DNA of 64,000 bases. Origin: Candidatus Dechloromonas phosphoritropha. Lineage in GTDB: Bacteria; Pseudomonadota; Gammaproteobacteria; Burkholderiales; Rhodocyclaceae. The DNA is taken from assembly GCA_016722705.1 (NCBI GenBank), contig JADKGN010000004.1, positions 868,001-932,000 on the forward strand, read 5' to 3'. The position numbers were made by a program, and so were the translations under genes. Below the pieces are notes generated by a model that was not told where the DNA came from, did no database searches, and was given only the letters and a program-made list of their open reading frames with translations. Shown piece by piece: positions 8,192 to 17,795 of the stretch; the stretch's first letter is position 1, and every line of letters begins with the position of its first letter.

Positions 8192-11100
8192 ATGAGCAGC
8201 AAGGATCTCGGTATTTCCGGACGGATTGCGCGGACCTTTCAGGATTCGCGGATGACGCCGCTGCTGGCGCTGGTCGCCTTCCTGCTTGGCGTGTTCGCCA
8301 CGCTGGTGACGCCGCGTGAGGAGGAGCCGCAGATTGACGTGACGATGGCCGATGTGCTGGTCGCCTTCCCCGGCGCCTCGGCCAAGGACGTCGAGAATCT
8401 CGTTGCCCGCCCGGCCGAGCAGGTGCTGTCGCGCATGCACGGCGTCGAGCATGTCTATTCGATGTCGCGCCCCGGCATGGCGGTCATCACCGTGCAATTC
8501 GAGGTCGGCGTCAAGTACAACGACGCCGTTGTCCGCCTTTACGATACGGTGAATTCGCACCGTGACTGGCTGCCACCCAATCTCGGCGTCATGGAGCCTG
8601 TTATCAAGCCGCGCGGCATCGATGATGTGCCGATTGTTGCGCTGACCTTCTGGACGAAAGACCCGGACCGTTCTGCCTTCGATCTGCAACAGGTGGCGCG
8701 TGCCGTCGAAATCGAGCTGAAACGGATCAAGGGAACGCGCGACGTGTCCACGCTCGGTGGCCCCGACCACGCCATCCGTGTGCTGATGGACGCCGAGCGG
8801 ATGAACGCCTACGGCGTCACGCCCCAGGAAATCGCCGGCGCACTCAAGGTATCGAATGCGCTGCAATCCTCCGGCAGCCTGACTGCGGGCAACCGCGAAA
8901 TACTGGTGCAGACTGGCACTTACCTCGAATCGGCGGCCGACGTAAAGCAATTGGTCGTCGCCGTACGCGGCGAGGCCGGCAAGCGAACGCCAGTCTTTCT
9001 GAGCGATGTGGCGACGGTGCAGGATGGCCCCGACCAGCCGAGAGCCTATGCCTGGTTTGGCAGCAAGGAGGGTGAATTCCCGGCCGTCACGATGCAGATT
9101 TCCAAGCAGCCGGGGGTCAATGCGGCCGATGTGGCGACTGCTGTGGTCGACCGTATCGAAAGTCTGAAAAACACGGTGATCCCGGAAGGTGTCGCGGTTA
9201 CCGTGACGCGCAACTACGGCGCAACCGCGACCGAGAAAGCGCAGAAGCTGATCGGCAAGTTGATTTTTGCGACCGCTTTCGTCGTGCTGCTAGTCTTCTT
9301 CGCCCTCGGCAAGCGCGAAGCGGTGATCGTCGGCGTCGCCGTCACCTTGACGCTGGCGGCAACCTTGTTTGCCTCCTGGGCCTGGGGCTTTACGCTGAAC
9401 CGCGTCTCGCTGTTCGCGCTGATCTTCTCGATCGGCATTCTGGTCGACGACGCCATCGTTGTCGTCGAGAACATCCACCGCTGGCAAGGGCTCCATCCCG
9501 GGAAGGGCCTGGCTGAAATCATTCCGCTGGCTGTCGACGAAGTCGGTGGCCCGACCATTCTGGCGACCATGACCGTCATCGCCGCCCTTCTGCCGATGGC
9601 CTTCGTCTCCGGCCTGATGGGACCGTACATGAGTCCGATCCCGATCAATTCGTCGATGGGCATGGCGATTTCGCTGGTAGTGGCCTTCGTCGTCACGCCG
9701 TGGCTGGCGCTGAAACTGATGAAACCGCATGGTGGTGCTCATGCCCATCAACCGTCAAGGCTCGATGCCAAACTCGACATTACCTTCCGCAAACTGCTGA
9801 CGCCTTTCCTTGATCCAGTGAAAGGTGCGGCGATGCGCCTCAAGCTCGGCATCGCCGTTATGCTGCTTATTCTCGGCTCGCTGTCGCTGGCGTACTTCCA
9901 GCTCGTCGTGCTCAAGATGCTGCCTTTCGACAACAAGAGCGAATTCCAGATCATCGTTGATATGCCGGTCGGCACGCCGCTTGAGGAAACCGCTCGCGTC
10001 CTGCGCGAAATCGGCAGCGAACTGGCACAAGTCGAGGACGTGGTGAATTACCAGGCCTACGCCGGCACCGCTAGCCCGATCAACTTTAACGGTCTGGTCC
10101 GCCAGTATTACCTGCGCGCCGCGCCGGAAAAAGGTGATATCCAGGTAAATCTGGCCGACAAGCATCATCGTTCGCGCAAGAGTCACGACATCGCCATCTC
10201 GTTACGTGACCGCATCGAGGCCATCGGCAAGAAAAATGGCGGCGTCGCCATGGTCGTCGAGGTGCCGCCGGGGCCGCCGGTGTTGTCGGCGATCGTCGCC
10301 GAAATCTACGGGCCGGACATGAAGGGCCAGATGGCGGTTGGCAAGCAGGTGCGCGGCGTGTTTGAAAAAACCGCAGACATTGTTGCGGTCGACGACTATA
10401 TCGAGGCCGATTCCAGAAAAGCCGTGCTGCACGTGTTGCAGAGCAAGGCGGCGTTGCTCGGCGTGGCGCAGAGCGACATCGTCGAGGTGGTCAGCATGGG
10501 CCTTGCCGGACAGGACGTGACGCCGGCGCGCAATACCGAGTCCAAATTCGAAATTCCAGTGCGTGTCACGCTGCCGGCGGAAAAACAATCGAATCTCGAT
10601 GCCCTGCTCAAGCTCCGGGTGCGTTCGCGCGACGGCAATCTGGTGCCTGTTTCCGAACTGGTCGAGGTGCGCGACGTGGCCCGTGAAAAAGCCATCTATC
10701 ACAAGGATCTGCTACCGGTGGTCTATGTCGTCGGCGACATGGGCGGCAAGCTCGACTCGCCGCTCTATGGCATGTTCGACATCCGCTCGCAGATCAAGGA
10801 CATGCCACTCAAGGAAGGCGGGACTCTGGGCGAATGGTTCATCCGACAGCCATCCGACCCCTACGCCGGCTACAGCGTCAAATGGGACGGCGAATGGCAG
10901 ATCACCTATGAAACATTCCGCGACATGGGCATCGCCTACGCGGTCGGGCTGATCCTGATCTACCTGCTCGTCGTCGCCCATTTCGGCAGCTACCTGGTGC
11001 CACTGATCATCATGGCGCCGATTCCGCTTACCATCATCGGCGTCATGCCCGGCCATGCCTTGTTCGGCGCGCAATTCACCGCGACCTCGATGATCGGCAT

Positions 11101-11401
11101 GATCGCGCTAGCCGGCATCATCGTCCGCAACTCGATCTTGCTCGTCGATTTCATCAGGCAACAGGTGGCTGGAGGCATGCCCTTCCACGATGCGGTGATT
11201 CAATCGGCGGCGGTGCGCGCCAAGCCGATCGCCCTGACTGCGCTGGCCGCCATACTCGGCGCCCTGTTCATCCTCGACGACCCGATCTTCAACGGGCTGG
11301 CGATCAGCCTGATCTTCGGCATCCTCGTCTCCACCCTGCTCACGCTGGTGGTGATTCCCGTCCTTTATTACTCGGCCTTCCGCAAGGAGCATCAATCATG
11401 A
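8192..11401 (+). CDS. RND efflux transporter, inner-membrane pump
   Basis: A 1069-residue AcrB-family pump. It has an N-terminal membrane helix, a large periplasmic domain, a helix bundle with the proton-relay pair D419-D420 in GILVDDAIVVVENI, a second periplasmic domain and a second helix bundle. Length is normal for the family. The substrate is unknown; no CusA-type methionine triad was recognised, so a metal pump is not supported. It starts 7 bases after the SQR gene and its stop overlaps the DUF2892 start (ATGA), so these genes are one message. A role in exporting a product or toxicant of sulfur chemistry is inference from this order. Confidence 0.93.
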   Translation: MSSKDLGISGRIARTFQDSRMTPLLALVAFLLGVFATLVTPREEEPQIDVTMADVLVAFPGASAKDVENLVARPAEQVLSRMHGVEHVYSMSRPGMAVITVQFEVGVKYNDAVVRLYDTVNSHRDWLPPNLGVMEPVIKPRGIDDVPIVALTFWTKDPDRSAFDLQQVARAVEIELKRIKGTRDVSTLGGPDHAIRVLMDAERMNAYGVTPQEIAGALKVSNALQSSGSLTAGNREILVQTGTYLESAADVKQLVVAVRGEAGKRTPVFLSDVATVQDGPDQPRAYAWFGSKEGEFPAVTMQISKQPGVNAADVATAVVDRIESLKNTVIPEGVAVTVTRNYGATATEKAQKLIGKLIFATAFVVLLVFFALGKREAVIVGVAVTLTLAATLFASWAWGFTLNRVSLFALIFSIGILVDDAIVVVENIHRWQGLHPGKGLAEIIPLAVDEVGGPTILATMTVIAALLPMAFVSGLMGPYMSPIPINSSMGMAISLVVAFVVTPWLALKLMKPHGGAHAHQPSRLDAKLDITFRKLLTPFLDPVKGAAMRLKLGIAVMLLILGSLSLAYFQLVVLKMLPFDNKSEFQIIVDMPVGTPLEETARVLREIGSELAQVEDVVNYQAYAGTASPINFNGLVRQYYLRAAPEKGDIQVNLADKHHRSRKSHDIAISLRDRIEAIGKKNGGVAMVVEVPPGPPVLSAIVAEIYGPDMKGQMAVGKQVRGVFEKTADIVAVDDYIEADSRKAVLHVLQSKAALLGVAQSDIVEVVSMGLAGQDVTPARNTESKFEIPVRVTLPAEKQSNLDALLKLRVRSRDGNLVPVSELVEVRDVAREKAIYHKDLLPVVYVVGDMGGKLDSPLYGMFDIRSQIKDMPLKEGGTLGEWFIRQPSDPYAGYSVKWDGEWQITYETFRDMGIAYAVGLILIYLLVVAHFGSYLVPLIIMAPIPLTIIGVMPGHALFGAQFTATSMIGMIALAGIIVRNSILLVDFIRQQVAGGMPFHDAVIQSAAVRAKPIALTALAAILGALFILDDPIFNGLAISLIFGILVSTLLTLVVIPVLYYSAFRKEHQS

Positions 11402-11625
11402 CCATCGAACGCATCATCCGCCTCATGGCCGGCTTCTTTGTGTTGCTTTCCCTCGCCCTCGGCTTTGACGGCAGCCCGATCTTTGTCTCGAAGTGGTTCC
11501 TCGCCTTCACCGCCTTCGTCGGCCTCAACCTGCTTCAGAGCGGGTTCACCGGATTCTGCCCGCCGGAAAAGCTGCTGGCGAAAATGGGATTCAAGCGCGG
11601 CGACGGCGTCAGTTGCGGCAGCTGA
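11398..11625 (+). CDS. DUF2892 (YgaP-like) small membrane protein
   Basis: A 75-residue protein with two hydrophobic segments joined by a short loop, followed by the family pattern GLNLLQSGFTGFCPPEKLL. DUF2892 occurs alone or fused to rhodanese domains, as in YgaP, and is common next to sulfur-handling genes. It has cysteines in GFCPPE and in the C-terminal SCGS. It overlaps the RND pump by 4 bases and ends the operon. Association with SQR agrees with a sulfur-related role, but the molecular function is not known. Confidence 0.85.
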   Translation: MTIERIIRLMAGFFVLLSLALGFDGSPIFVSKWFLAFTAFVGLNLLQSGFTGFCPPEKLLAKMGFKRGDGVSCGS

Positions 11626-11712
11626 CGATCCTGCACGAGGCCCTAGACCACGGACTCCGCCACCGGGAGGTGCGGGCCAACCGTGGAAAGGGCCCAGGCC
11701 GCTTGCGCTCCG

Positions 11713-13977
11713 TCAATCCCGCGCCCCATGACTAAGCAGCATCTGAACCATTGCCTGGTTATTCATTCGTCGCGCCCAGAACAGCACTGTTTTCCCGGTG
11801 GCGTCTGTGGCATTTGCGTCAGCACCTCGACTCAGGAGCAACTCGGCCACGGAAGTATTGGAACTGACAACCGCGCTCTTCAAAGCCGAGGCTCCGTTGG
11901 ACAGGATTTCATTGGGATTCGTGCCGCGATTCAGGTACTCATTTACCGTCGATCTGTCGCCACGCTGAATGGCGGTCAACAGGGGCGAGTTCAGCGGTTT
12001 CTCCTGTCGTGGCGCAACGACCGGCGCGCGGTCTGCCCTGGCCGGATCAGGCTCCTTCGGTTGAACCTCGGCCTTGCCACGATCCGGTGAATCACTCCTG
12101 GTGGATGTGTCCGCGCCCGGTACGGCGGGCAATACGGTTGGCGCCTGAGGCTTTTCCCGTTGTACCGATGCGACAGGCGCCCCCTGGGTTTTCGGCTGCT
12201 CGGACTGCCGGGACCGCGCCGTCTCTGGCTTCTGTCCAGCCGCTTCCACGGCCCTGTCCGGGCGCGCTCCCTGATCAGGGAGCTCTTCAGCGCCAGTCGA
12301 CGACAAGGCCAGAGCATTTCGCCTGAACGATTCGGCCTCCGCAGTGGCCTCATCGAGAATGCTCGCCTTATTGTTCTCGAAGATCGATCTGGCAGCTTCG
12401 AAATCAGGATTCGCGAATGTGAAGTTCGTGCAACGCGCGTTGTAATCGGCGATATCCGCGAAGAACGAAACGGGCGCTGGCGTATTGGTTCTGGAAAGAA
12501 TGTCGCTGATGGCGTCCTTCCTGTATTCCTTGGCCAGACAATAATAAATCTGGTCCCTGGTGAACGGCTTGCGCTCCGCACCACCGGCTGCTTGCATTGC
12601 CGGGTTGATCGACGCACTCGTCCCGCCGTCTTTGGAGTCACCGGGTACCTGACTCACCGGGGGCGACTGCGGCGGCATGCGAACATGGGTTGACGGGCTG
12701 CCGCCATCCCGAGTACCAAGAAACGTCAGCAGTACGATTCCCAGCGCCACCGCAACAATCCAGACGATCCAGACATTCCAGCTCCGCGGCCCGGACGCTG
12801 CCTTGAGCAGCTGCGCTTGGGGGGCAATTGGCGTTGCGGGCTCGCCTTTCGGGCCAGGGATGCCGGTCAAGGTCTCCGGCGGCCGAGGACTTGCGCTGCT
12901 TTCTTCCGGTGTCCCGATGCGCTTGTCGTGTTCGCACCGGCAACAGGGCAGGCCGGCGAAATGGATGTGTTCGGGATCAGTCGGATATTCCTTGCAGGTC
13001 ACATACTTCGCCTCCTCGCGCAGCCCGCGCAGGACAACTTCCCATTCCCGGGCTGTCGGCCTTCCTTCCTCTTCGCGAAATGCCCTGTCAAACATCCGCC
13101 GCAACGAAACCGGCAAACAATCGTGCACCGACCGGGTGAGCGGATCAATTGCCGGATTGGATTGGAGCCCGTAGGGATAGTAGCCCGCCGCGACGCGGGC
13201 ATCATCGTCAACGGCCTCCAGCCAACCCTTGTTTATCCTTCCCGAAAACGGAGAAAGGCCGTAATTGAATATCTGAAACAGGACGAACGCCAGCACAAAG
13301 CAATCCTGGGCCTCGGCCAGGCCGGCGCTGACAACCTTGTTCTTCAGCACCTCAGGCGCAACATGGCCCCCAGCGGGATGCTCCGCCGGGTGGTAATTTC
13401 CGTTGCCTGACACGACGGAATAGCTATCGCAGTCGAGAAGGGTAACAATGCCGCTGCTCCTGTTGGCCAGCACGTTCCTCGGCTTGAAATCCACGCAGTA
13501 AACATGGCTGGCGTGCAACTCGCCCAACAATCTGCAGAGATTGATGGCAATCGCCACCTTTCTTGGAAGGGCGAGCCTGTGCCCGTCAAGTCCCATCATC
13601 CTGCCTAACAAGGGATCAAGGTAGGCGTCGAGGGTAACGGTCTCCAGCGGATCGACCTTCGGCATGAGGAGCCCCACCGGCTGCAGACCCCTTCCGAACG
13701 CCGACTTCCCGTAGACGATCTGTTGTGGCCAGGCGTATTGGGGGTAGCGGGCGCCAGAAGCCAGGACAGTCCACAAATGTGCTGGTGCTTTTTCGACGAG
13801 GGCGCCTATCTTTTCAGCATCAAACGTCTTGGGGTCGAGATAGATCCTCGCCGCGCTGTCGACGAGCCGTGGCGGCGCGACAACGGTGAATGCATTCGCG
13901 ACCGTACCGCTTCCCAGGTTCTCGCCGAGGGCAATCTCCTCGATTTCCGACCCTGACCGGATGTAATACTTGCTCAT
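11713..13977 (-). CDS. Protein-kinase-like protein with membrane segment and C-terminal ankyrin repeats
   Basis: A 754-residue protein with four parts. (1) A kinase-like domain: glycine loop GSGTVANAF (22-30), catalytic-loop equivalent DFKPRN (163-168), metal-binding LLDCDSYSV (180-188), VAPEV (206-210) and RPTAREW (306-312). The D-x-D-S(Y/F) form is typical of kinases related to the helix-hairpin-helix and tellurite-associated families. (2) Clustered cysteines in AGLPCCRCEH (341-350), a possible zinc site. (3) One membrane helix (399-421). (4) A low-complexity proline/glutamate-rich region, then about three ankyrin repeats (roughly 660-754). ATG 13977 is chosen over an upstream extension because family similarity begins there. 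No phosphatase or VWA partner gene is adjacent. Confidence 0.8.
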   Translation of the reverse strand: MSKYYIRSGSEIEEIALGENLGSGTVANAFTVVAPPRLVDSAARIYLDPKTFDAEKIGALVEKAPAHLWTVLASGARYPQYAWPQQIVYGKSAFGRGLQPVGLLMPKVDPLETVTLDAYLDPLLGRMMGLDGHRLALPRKVAIAINLCRLLGELHASHVYCVDFKPRNVLANRSSGIVTLLDCDSYSVVSGNGNYHPAEHPAGGHVAPEVLKNKVVSAGLAEAQDCFVLAFVLFQIFNYGLSPFSGRINKGWLEAVDDDARVAAGYYPYGLQSNPAIDPLTRSVHDCLPVSLRRMFDRAFREEEGRPTAREWEVVLRGLREEAKYVTCKEYPTDPEHIHFAGLPCCRCEHDKRIGTPEESSASPRPPETLTGIPGPKGEPATPIAPQAQLLKAASGPRSWNVWIVWIVAVALGIVLLTFLGTRDGGSPSTHVRMPPQSPPVSQVPGDSKDGGTSASINPAMQAAGGAERKPFTRDQIYYCLAKEYRKDAISDILSRTNTPAPVSFFADIADYNARCTNFTFANPDFEAARSIFENNKASILDEATAEAESFRRNALALSSTGAEELPDQGARPDRAVEAAGQKPETARSRQSEQPKTQGAPVASVQREKPQAPTVLPAVPGADTSTRSDSPDRGKAEVQPKEPDPARADRAPVVAPRQEKPLNSPLLTAIQRGDRSTVNEYLNRGTNPNEILSNGASALKSAVVSSNTSVAELLLSRGADANATDATGKTVLFWARRMNNQAMVQMLLSHGARD

Positions 13978-14251
13978 TTTTCCCGTGACATGAGCCGCCG
14001 CCGGACAACAGGGGAAATTGTCGCGACAACAAGGCGTGACAAGACTACCCGGAGCGTGGATCAGCCAGATCCTGCATGACCGAAATCCTTTCAATCCTCA
14101 TACCGGGAGGAATCAGATCGACGGAGCATCACGCTCCTTGCGGAACAGGCGGATGGCCGCTATCGCCCTGAATAATACCATCTCGGAGCAGTTAACAATT
14201 TTGCCGGTGAAGTCGGAGTCAAATGCGCCGACCGCGATGCCGGACCCCGGC

Positions 14252-14560
14252 CTATTCCTTGTCCGGCTTCACGGCTGCCTTTGCCGGCATGGTTCCCGCC
14301 AGAATTTCAAAGCCTATGTCGAACTCCACGACCATCCCCTTGAGTTGCTCGAGCGGTCTTGCGTTGCCTTCGAGCCCGACCTTGCCGGCGGGTGCCAGTT
14401 GATCGAGGCTTGCCGCGCCGAGGAGCATTTTTTCGATATCCGAGCGGTTCGCCGTAACAGTGAGTTCAGGGTTCGGGATCTGGAAGTCCTTGATGCTGAT
14501 CAGCGCCGAGTTGTTCAGTTCGATGGCGCATTTTTCGCCGCTGTCCGGCCTCAGAGCCTG
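14252..14560 (-). pseudogene. Alkylsulfatase remnant, C-terminal sterol-carrier-like domain
   Basis: From about 14542 down to the stop, the frame encodes a piece resembling the SCP2-like C-terminal domain of BDS1/SdsA-type alkyl sulfatases: EKCAIELNNSALISIKDF, then PELTVTANRSDIEKML, then LEGNARPLEQLKGMVVEFDI. The catalytic metallo-beta-lactamase part is absent. The sequence upstream in the same frame (to 14662) is unrelated and adjoins an IS remnant. The matching N-terminus lies beyond the insertions at 17806-18202 on the same strand. It is therefore the 3' end of a broken gene, not a small protein. Confidence 0.7.
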
Positions 14561-14694
14561 TGATTTATTAGCCCGCGCGGCAGGATAGCCGTACAAGCTG
14601 CGCTGGCACCGTGCTGTTTGGCTCAATATGTTTCTCGCATCACCTCTCCCACTATCGACCATTCATTCGGCGAGTTTCCGCTTATTTCCTGACC

Positions 14695-15330
14695 TCATGC
14701 CAGCCACCCGGGAACGCTGGGCGTGCCTGTCCCCATCCCGAGCCACTCCGGCGCCAGCGTAGCCATGCGCATCAGGTTGTGCGCCAGCGCAAATATCAGC
14801 ATCACGCACTTGACCTTCACCAGTCCCCGCACCCGAAACTGCTGCAAGCCCCGATTGTGGCTCTGGGCATTGACGCATTCGGCCGTGGCCGCCCGTTTCT
14901 TGTAGAGGCCCTTCGCTTCATCCGTGCCCATCCGCTCCCGCCAGGCCGCCACCGCTTGGCTGTCGCTCGCCTTGGCTTGGTGCGGGTTGACCGTCTTGTC
15001 CCTGGGTTCGGGCACGGGCCCATAAACCACCATCGTTTCGCTGACCCGGTCGATCTGGTCGTGGCCGACGTAGCCACCATCGACCCACCAGGGCGCCGGT
15101 GTCCGACCACAGCGTTCGGTCACCTGCTCCAGAATCGGCGCCATCTGCCCCTGGTCGCTGCCGACGGTGGCTACATCAATACCAACGATCACCAGGCTGT
15201 TGGAATCAGACGCCAACTGCGAGTTGTACGCCGGACGGAAACCCCCGTCGCCCATCTTCATCACCGTGGCCTCGGCGTCGGTAATCGAAGCCCGTGCTTG
15301 TTCCAGGTTCGGCCAGTAGCCAGCCTACAG
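14695..15330 (-). mobile_element. IS1182-like transposase remnant, 5' end deleted
   Basis: The minus frame encodes the C-terminal half of a DDE transposase. It begins after an in-frame TAG at about 15328 with YWPNLEQARASITDAEATV and continues with KMGDGGFRPAYNSQ, DGGYVGHDQI (candidate aspartate), and RAATAECVNAQSHNRG (candidate glutamate) followed by QQFRVRG. These are hallmarks of IS1182/IS5-superfamily enzymes. About half the protein, including the first catalytic aspartate region, is missing, so it cannot be active alone. No terminal repeats could be defined. It lies between the 3' fragment of the alkylsulfatase and hupE. Confidence 0.75.
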
Positions 15331-15522
15331 CCCGGAGCAGAATTTTGATGGTGGATGGCCGGTGTGAAGCTATAAGAGGCACCCGACTAATTCAGTCGGA
15401 TTATTGCGCCCGGCCACAAACAGCCCATCGCCACCTCAGTGAATTTCTTTCCGGATATTGTTCTTGTAAGAAATATCATCTAATCTTCCTACTCACCCTT
15501 GTCCGTCGTAGGAGTATCAGAA
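15331..15522. other. hupE upstream region with short inverted repeat
   Basis: A 190-base stretch without a credible gene, visibly more AT-rich than its surroundings. It holds the perfect hairpin ccgact-aattc-agtcgg at about 15383-15399, then a pyrimidine-rich leader ending in the SD of hupE (aggag at about 15510). It is probably the original promoter region carried along with hupE. Confidence 0.4.
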
Positions 15523-16116
15523 ATGGCAACTCTCTGGATTCGGCTCACCGTAGCACTTTTACTCGGTCTTGCTGCAAGCGTATCTCATGCGCATACCGGA
15601 CACGGAACTTCGGGGTTCTACGAAGGGATTACCCATCCGTTTGGACTGGATCACCTGCTGGCGATGGTCGCGGTGGGCATCTGGTCGGTTTCTGCGTTAC
15701 CGAGCAACAAGGTTTGGCAAGGGCCAGCTACGTTCATGCTCTCGCTGATCGCAAGTGCCGCGATAGGCGCAATGGGAATAACCGTTCCGCTCCTCGAAAA
15801 CCTGATTTCGTTAAGCGTCGTCTTGTTCGGCGTGATGCTAATTGTTGCTCGCCTGAAATTGGCAACCGTATCTGGACTGGCGCTGATTGCTCTTGCTGGT
15901 TCGTTGCATGGATTGGCGCATGGTGCTGAAACACCAGAAACTGGCTTCGCAATGTATGCATCTGGGTTCTTGATGACTACTGCCGCGCTTCATTTTGGCG
16001 GTGTACTTGCAGGGTTGAGTATCAAGCGGTATGTCCCAAGCAAGGAGTCTTCGATCAACGCCACTCTTGGCGTGCTTTTCGGAGGCGCCGGCATCTATTT
16101 GTTGAGCCAACGCTAG
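15523..16116 (+). CDS. hupE: HupE/UreJ family protein, probable nickel/cobalt permease
   Basis: A 198-residue membrane protein beginning with a cleavable signal (to SHAHTGHG). It contains the HupE/UreJ hallmark HPFGLDHLLAMVAVGIWS and a later LHGLAHGAE histidine motif, the proposed metal-binding positions. HupE proteins move nickel (or cobalt) across the inner membrane, usually beside hydrogenase or urease genes. None is here: the gene lies between an IS remnant and an IS1380 element. ATG 15523 is preferred over an upstream GTG because of the AGGAG nine bases before it. Base composition is lower in GC than its neighbours, suggesting it was acquired. Confidence 0.9.
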   Translation: MATLWIRLTVALLLGLAASVSHAHTGHGTSGFYEGITHPFGLDHLLAMVAVGIWSVSALPSNKVWQGPATFMLSLIASAAIGAMGITVPLLENLISLSVVLFGVMLIVARLKLATVSGLALIALAGSLHGLAHGAETPETGFAMYASGFLMTTAALHFGGVLAGLSIKRYVPSKESSINATLGVLFGGAGIYLLSQR

Positions 16117-16133
16117 TTTAACTATGTCATAGA

Positions 16134-16143
16134 CCTAAAAACC
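16134..16143 (+). repeat. IS1380 left terminal inverted repeat
   Basis: The outer ten bases (cctaaaaacc) are exactly complementary to the right end. Similarity continues imperfectly inward for roughly ten more bases. Confidence 0.85.
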
Positions 16144-16147
16144 GCAG

Positions 16148-17722
16148 TTAGCCGATTCCATTCGCATGATTTGCGAGTAATCGGCGAGATTGAGGCGGTC
16201 CGACGCCGGCCAGGGTGCGCTTGAAATGATCGCAGACGAGGTTCCAGACGGTGGTCAAGTTCAACTGCTCCGCAGCGCATGCTGCCCAAGCCTGAAGTTG
16301 CGCTGAGACACGTTGCAGAACCTCACGGGCCTTGCCGAAATGCGCGTGCAAACCAGTGAGGGTGATCGTCGTCTGTCCGGCATGCTCGGTTTTGCGGCCG
16401 ACCGCGGACATCAACCACGGCCTGCTGGTGATGGCCTCGCGGCGGACCTCCGGGTTGGCCAGTCGGACGAAGAGACTCCAGCAGTTGTCCCACGGGGACT
16501 TCCTTTGGTCGTAGATGAGCGCCACCGCTCTTGCCGAGAGCTGGCAACGATGCAGGTCGTGCGTCGTGAATCCACCCCATCCCCACTGATTCTTCAGTTC
16601 GTCGAAGGCGTTCTCCGCATCGGCCCGATCTCGATAGAGTTGCCCCAGCGAAAGAATCTCGTGATCGAGGTTGGTGACCAGGACGGCATACTCGTAGCCT
16701 GTCGCTTGTTTGCCGGTCTTGCGGTCGGTCTCGACAAAGCCGAGCAGTCCTTGACCATCGTCCTCCTGAGCAATCATCATTGCGCCCTTGAGGGGACGGC
16801 GCAGAATCACCACCCGTCGAGACGCCTTCCACCCGGACAGGCTCAGACGGCCGTCCTTGCCTTCCCATCCCTGACCTGCATCGGTCCAGCCGGTTTCCCA
16901 GAAGACACGCTCAATGTGGCGCTTGACGTTCTTCGACAGGCGCAGCTTGAAGAGGTAAGGCTGCCCCCGCTCTTCCAGCGGCGCGATGAAGGGATCGGAG
17001 CCGAAGCCGCAATCGCCGCGAACCATCTTGGGGCGCCGCTTGGGTGGCAGGGCATCCAGAATTCTCAGCAGACCCGGCAGACTGTGACTGCCCGAGTGTT
17101 CGTCACCCGCCTTGACCTCGGCGCCAACGACCAACCGCAGGCCGGCCATGAGGTAGGTGTGATCGGTGTGCGAGGGACGCCCTGGTTTCTTCGGGTTGTA
17201 GGAGACGACCGCCCCTTCCTGCTTGCCGTAGAGGGGCTTCACGGTGGTGTCGACATCGAAAATCCAGGGTGCATCGAGCAATGGCGCCGTGCTCTCGTTC
17301 AGGTGTCCGTCCAGCCAGGCGACGCCTTCGGCTTCTGGGGTTGCCGCCAATGCCCGACGCAGCGCATCTTCGCTGATCACTTTCCTCATGCCCAGGAGCC
17401 CTGGATTGACGCCGTCGCAGCGGATCGCGGTGACGTGCGAGTAGCGTCTGTGACCCGAAAGGATCGACAGCATCCAGGTACCCAACACTTCAGCTTTGCT
17501 CGGTGCGTTCGGACTGACGTATGGCAGCGGATAGTCTTCCTGCCAGCCCGACCACAGTCTAGTGAGCGTAAGAAATTCAATGAAGTACGCCAGTTGCCCC
17601 ATCGGCGTCGCCGCGCTTTCAGACTCCCAGCGCACCTGCACCCGGCCTCCCGCCGTCTGCACTCCAGCGCAGGACAGACGCATTTCACGCGACTTTGCTA
17701 CCTTCCGCTTCCACTCACCCAT
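16148..17722 (-). CDS. IS1380-family transposase
   Basis: A full-length 524-residue DDE transposase. The first catalytic aspartate region is PWIFDVDTTVKPLYGKQEG. A second aspartate lies in KMVRGDCGFGSDPF. The C-terminal glutamate lies in LYRDRADAENAFDELKNQWG, the Y-x-x-R-A-x-x-E-N form typical of IS4/IS1380-like enzymes. No frameshift or stop interrupts it and an SD (GGAG) precedes the start, so it could be functional. It fills almost the entire element between the terminal repeats. Confidence 0.93.
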   Translation of the reverse strand: MGEWKRKVAKSREMRLSCAGVQTAGGRVQVRWESESAATPMGQLAYFIEFLTLTRLWSGWQEDYPLPYVSPNAPSKAEVLGTWMLSILSGHRRYSHVTAIRCDGVNPGLLGMRKVISEDALRRALAATPEAEGVAWLDGHLNESTAPLLDAPWIFDVDTTVKPLYGKQEGAVVSYNPKKPGRPSHTDHTYLMAGLRLVVGAEVKAGDEHSGSHSLPGLLRILDALPPKRRPKMVRGDCGFGSDPFIAPLEERGQPYLFKLRLSKNVKRHIERVFWETGWTDAGQGWEGKDGRLSLSGWKASRRVVILRRPLKGAMMIAQEDDGQGLLGFVETDRKTGKQATGYEYAVLVTNLDHEILSLGQLYRDRADAENAFDELKNQWGWGGFTTHDLHRCQLSARAVALIYDQRKSPWDNCWSLFVRLANPEVRREAITSRPWLMSAVGRKTEHAGQTTITLTGLHAHFGKAREVLQRVSAQLQAWAACAAEQLNLTTVWNLVCDHFKRTLAGVGPPQSRRLLANHANGIG

Positions 17723-17795
17723 CGGGTGACTCTCCTCAATGTCTCAGAAACCGCAGCCTGCCTGATTCCTACGCCAAATGCACATCCTCAAATGA

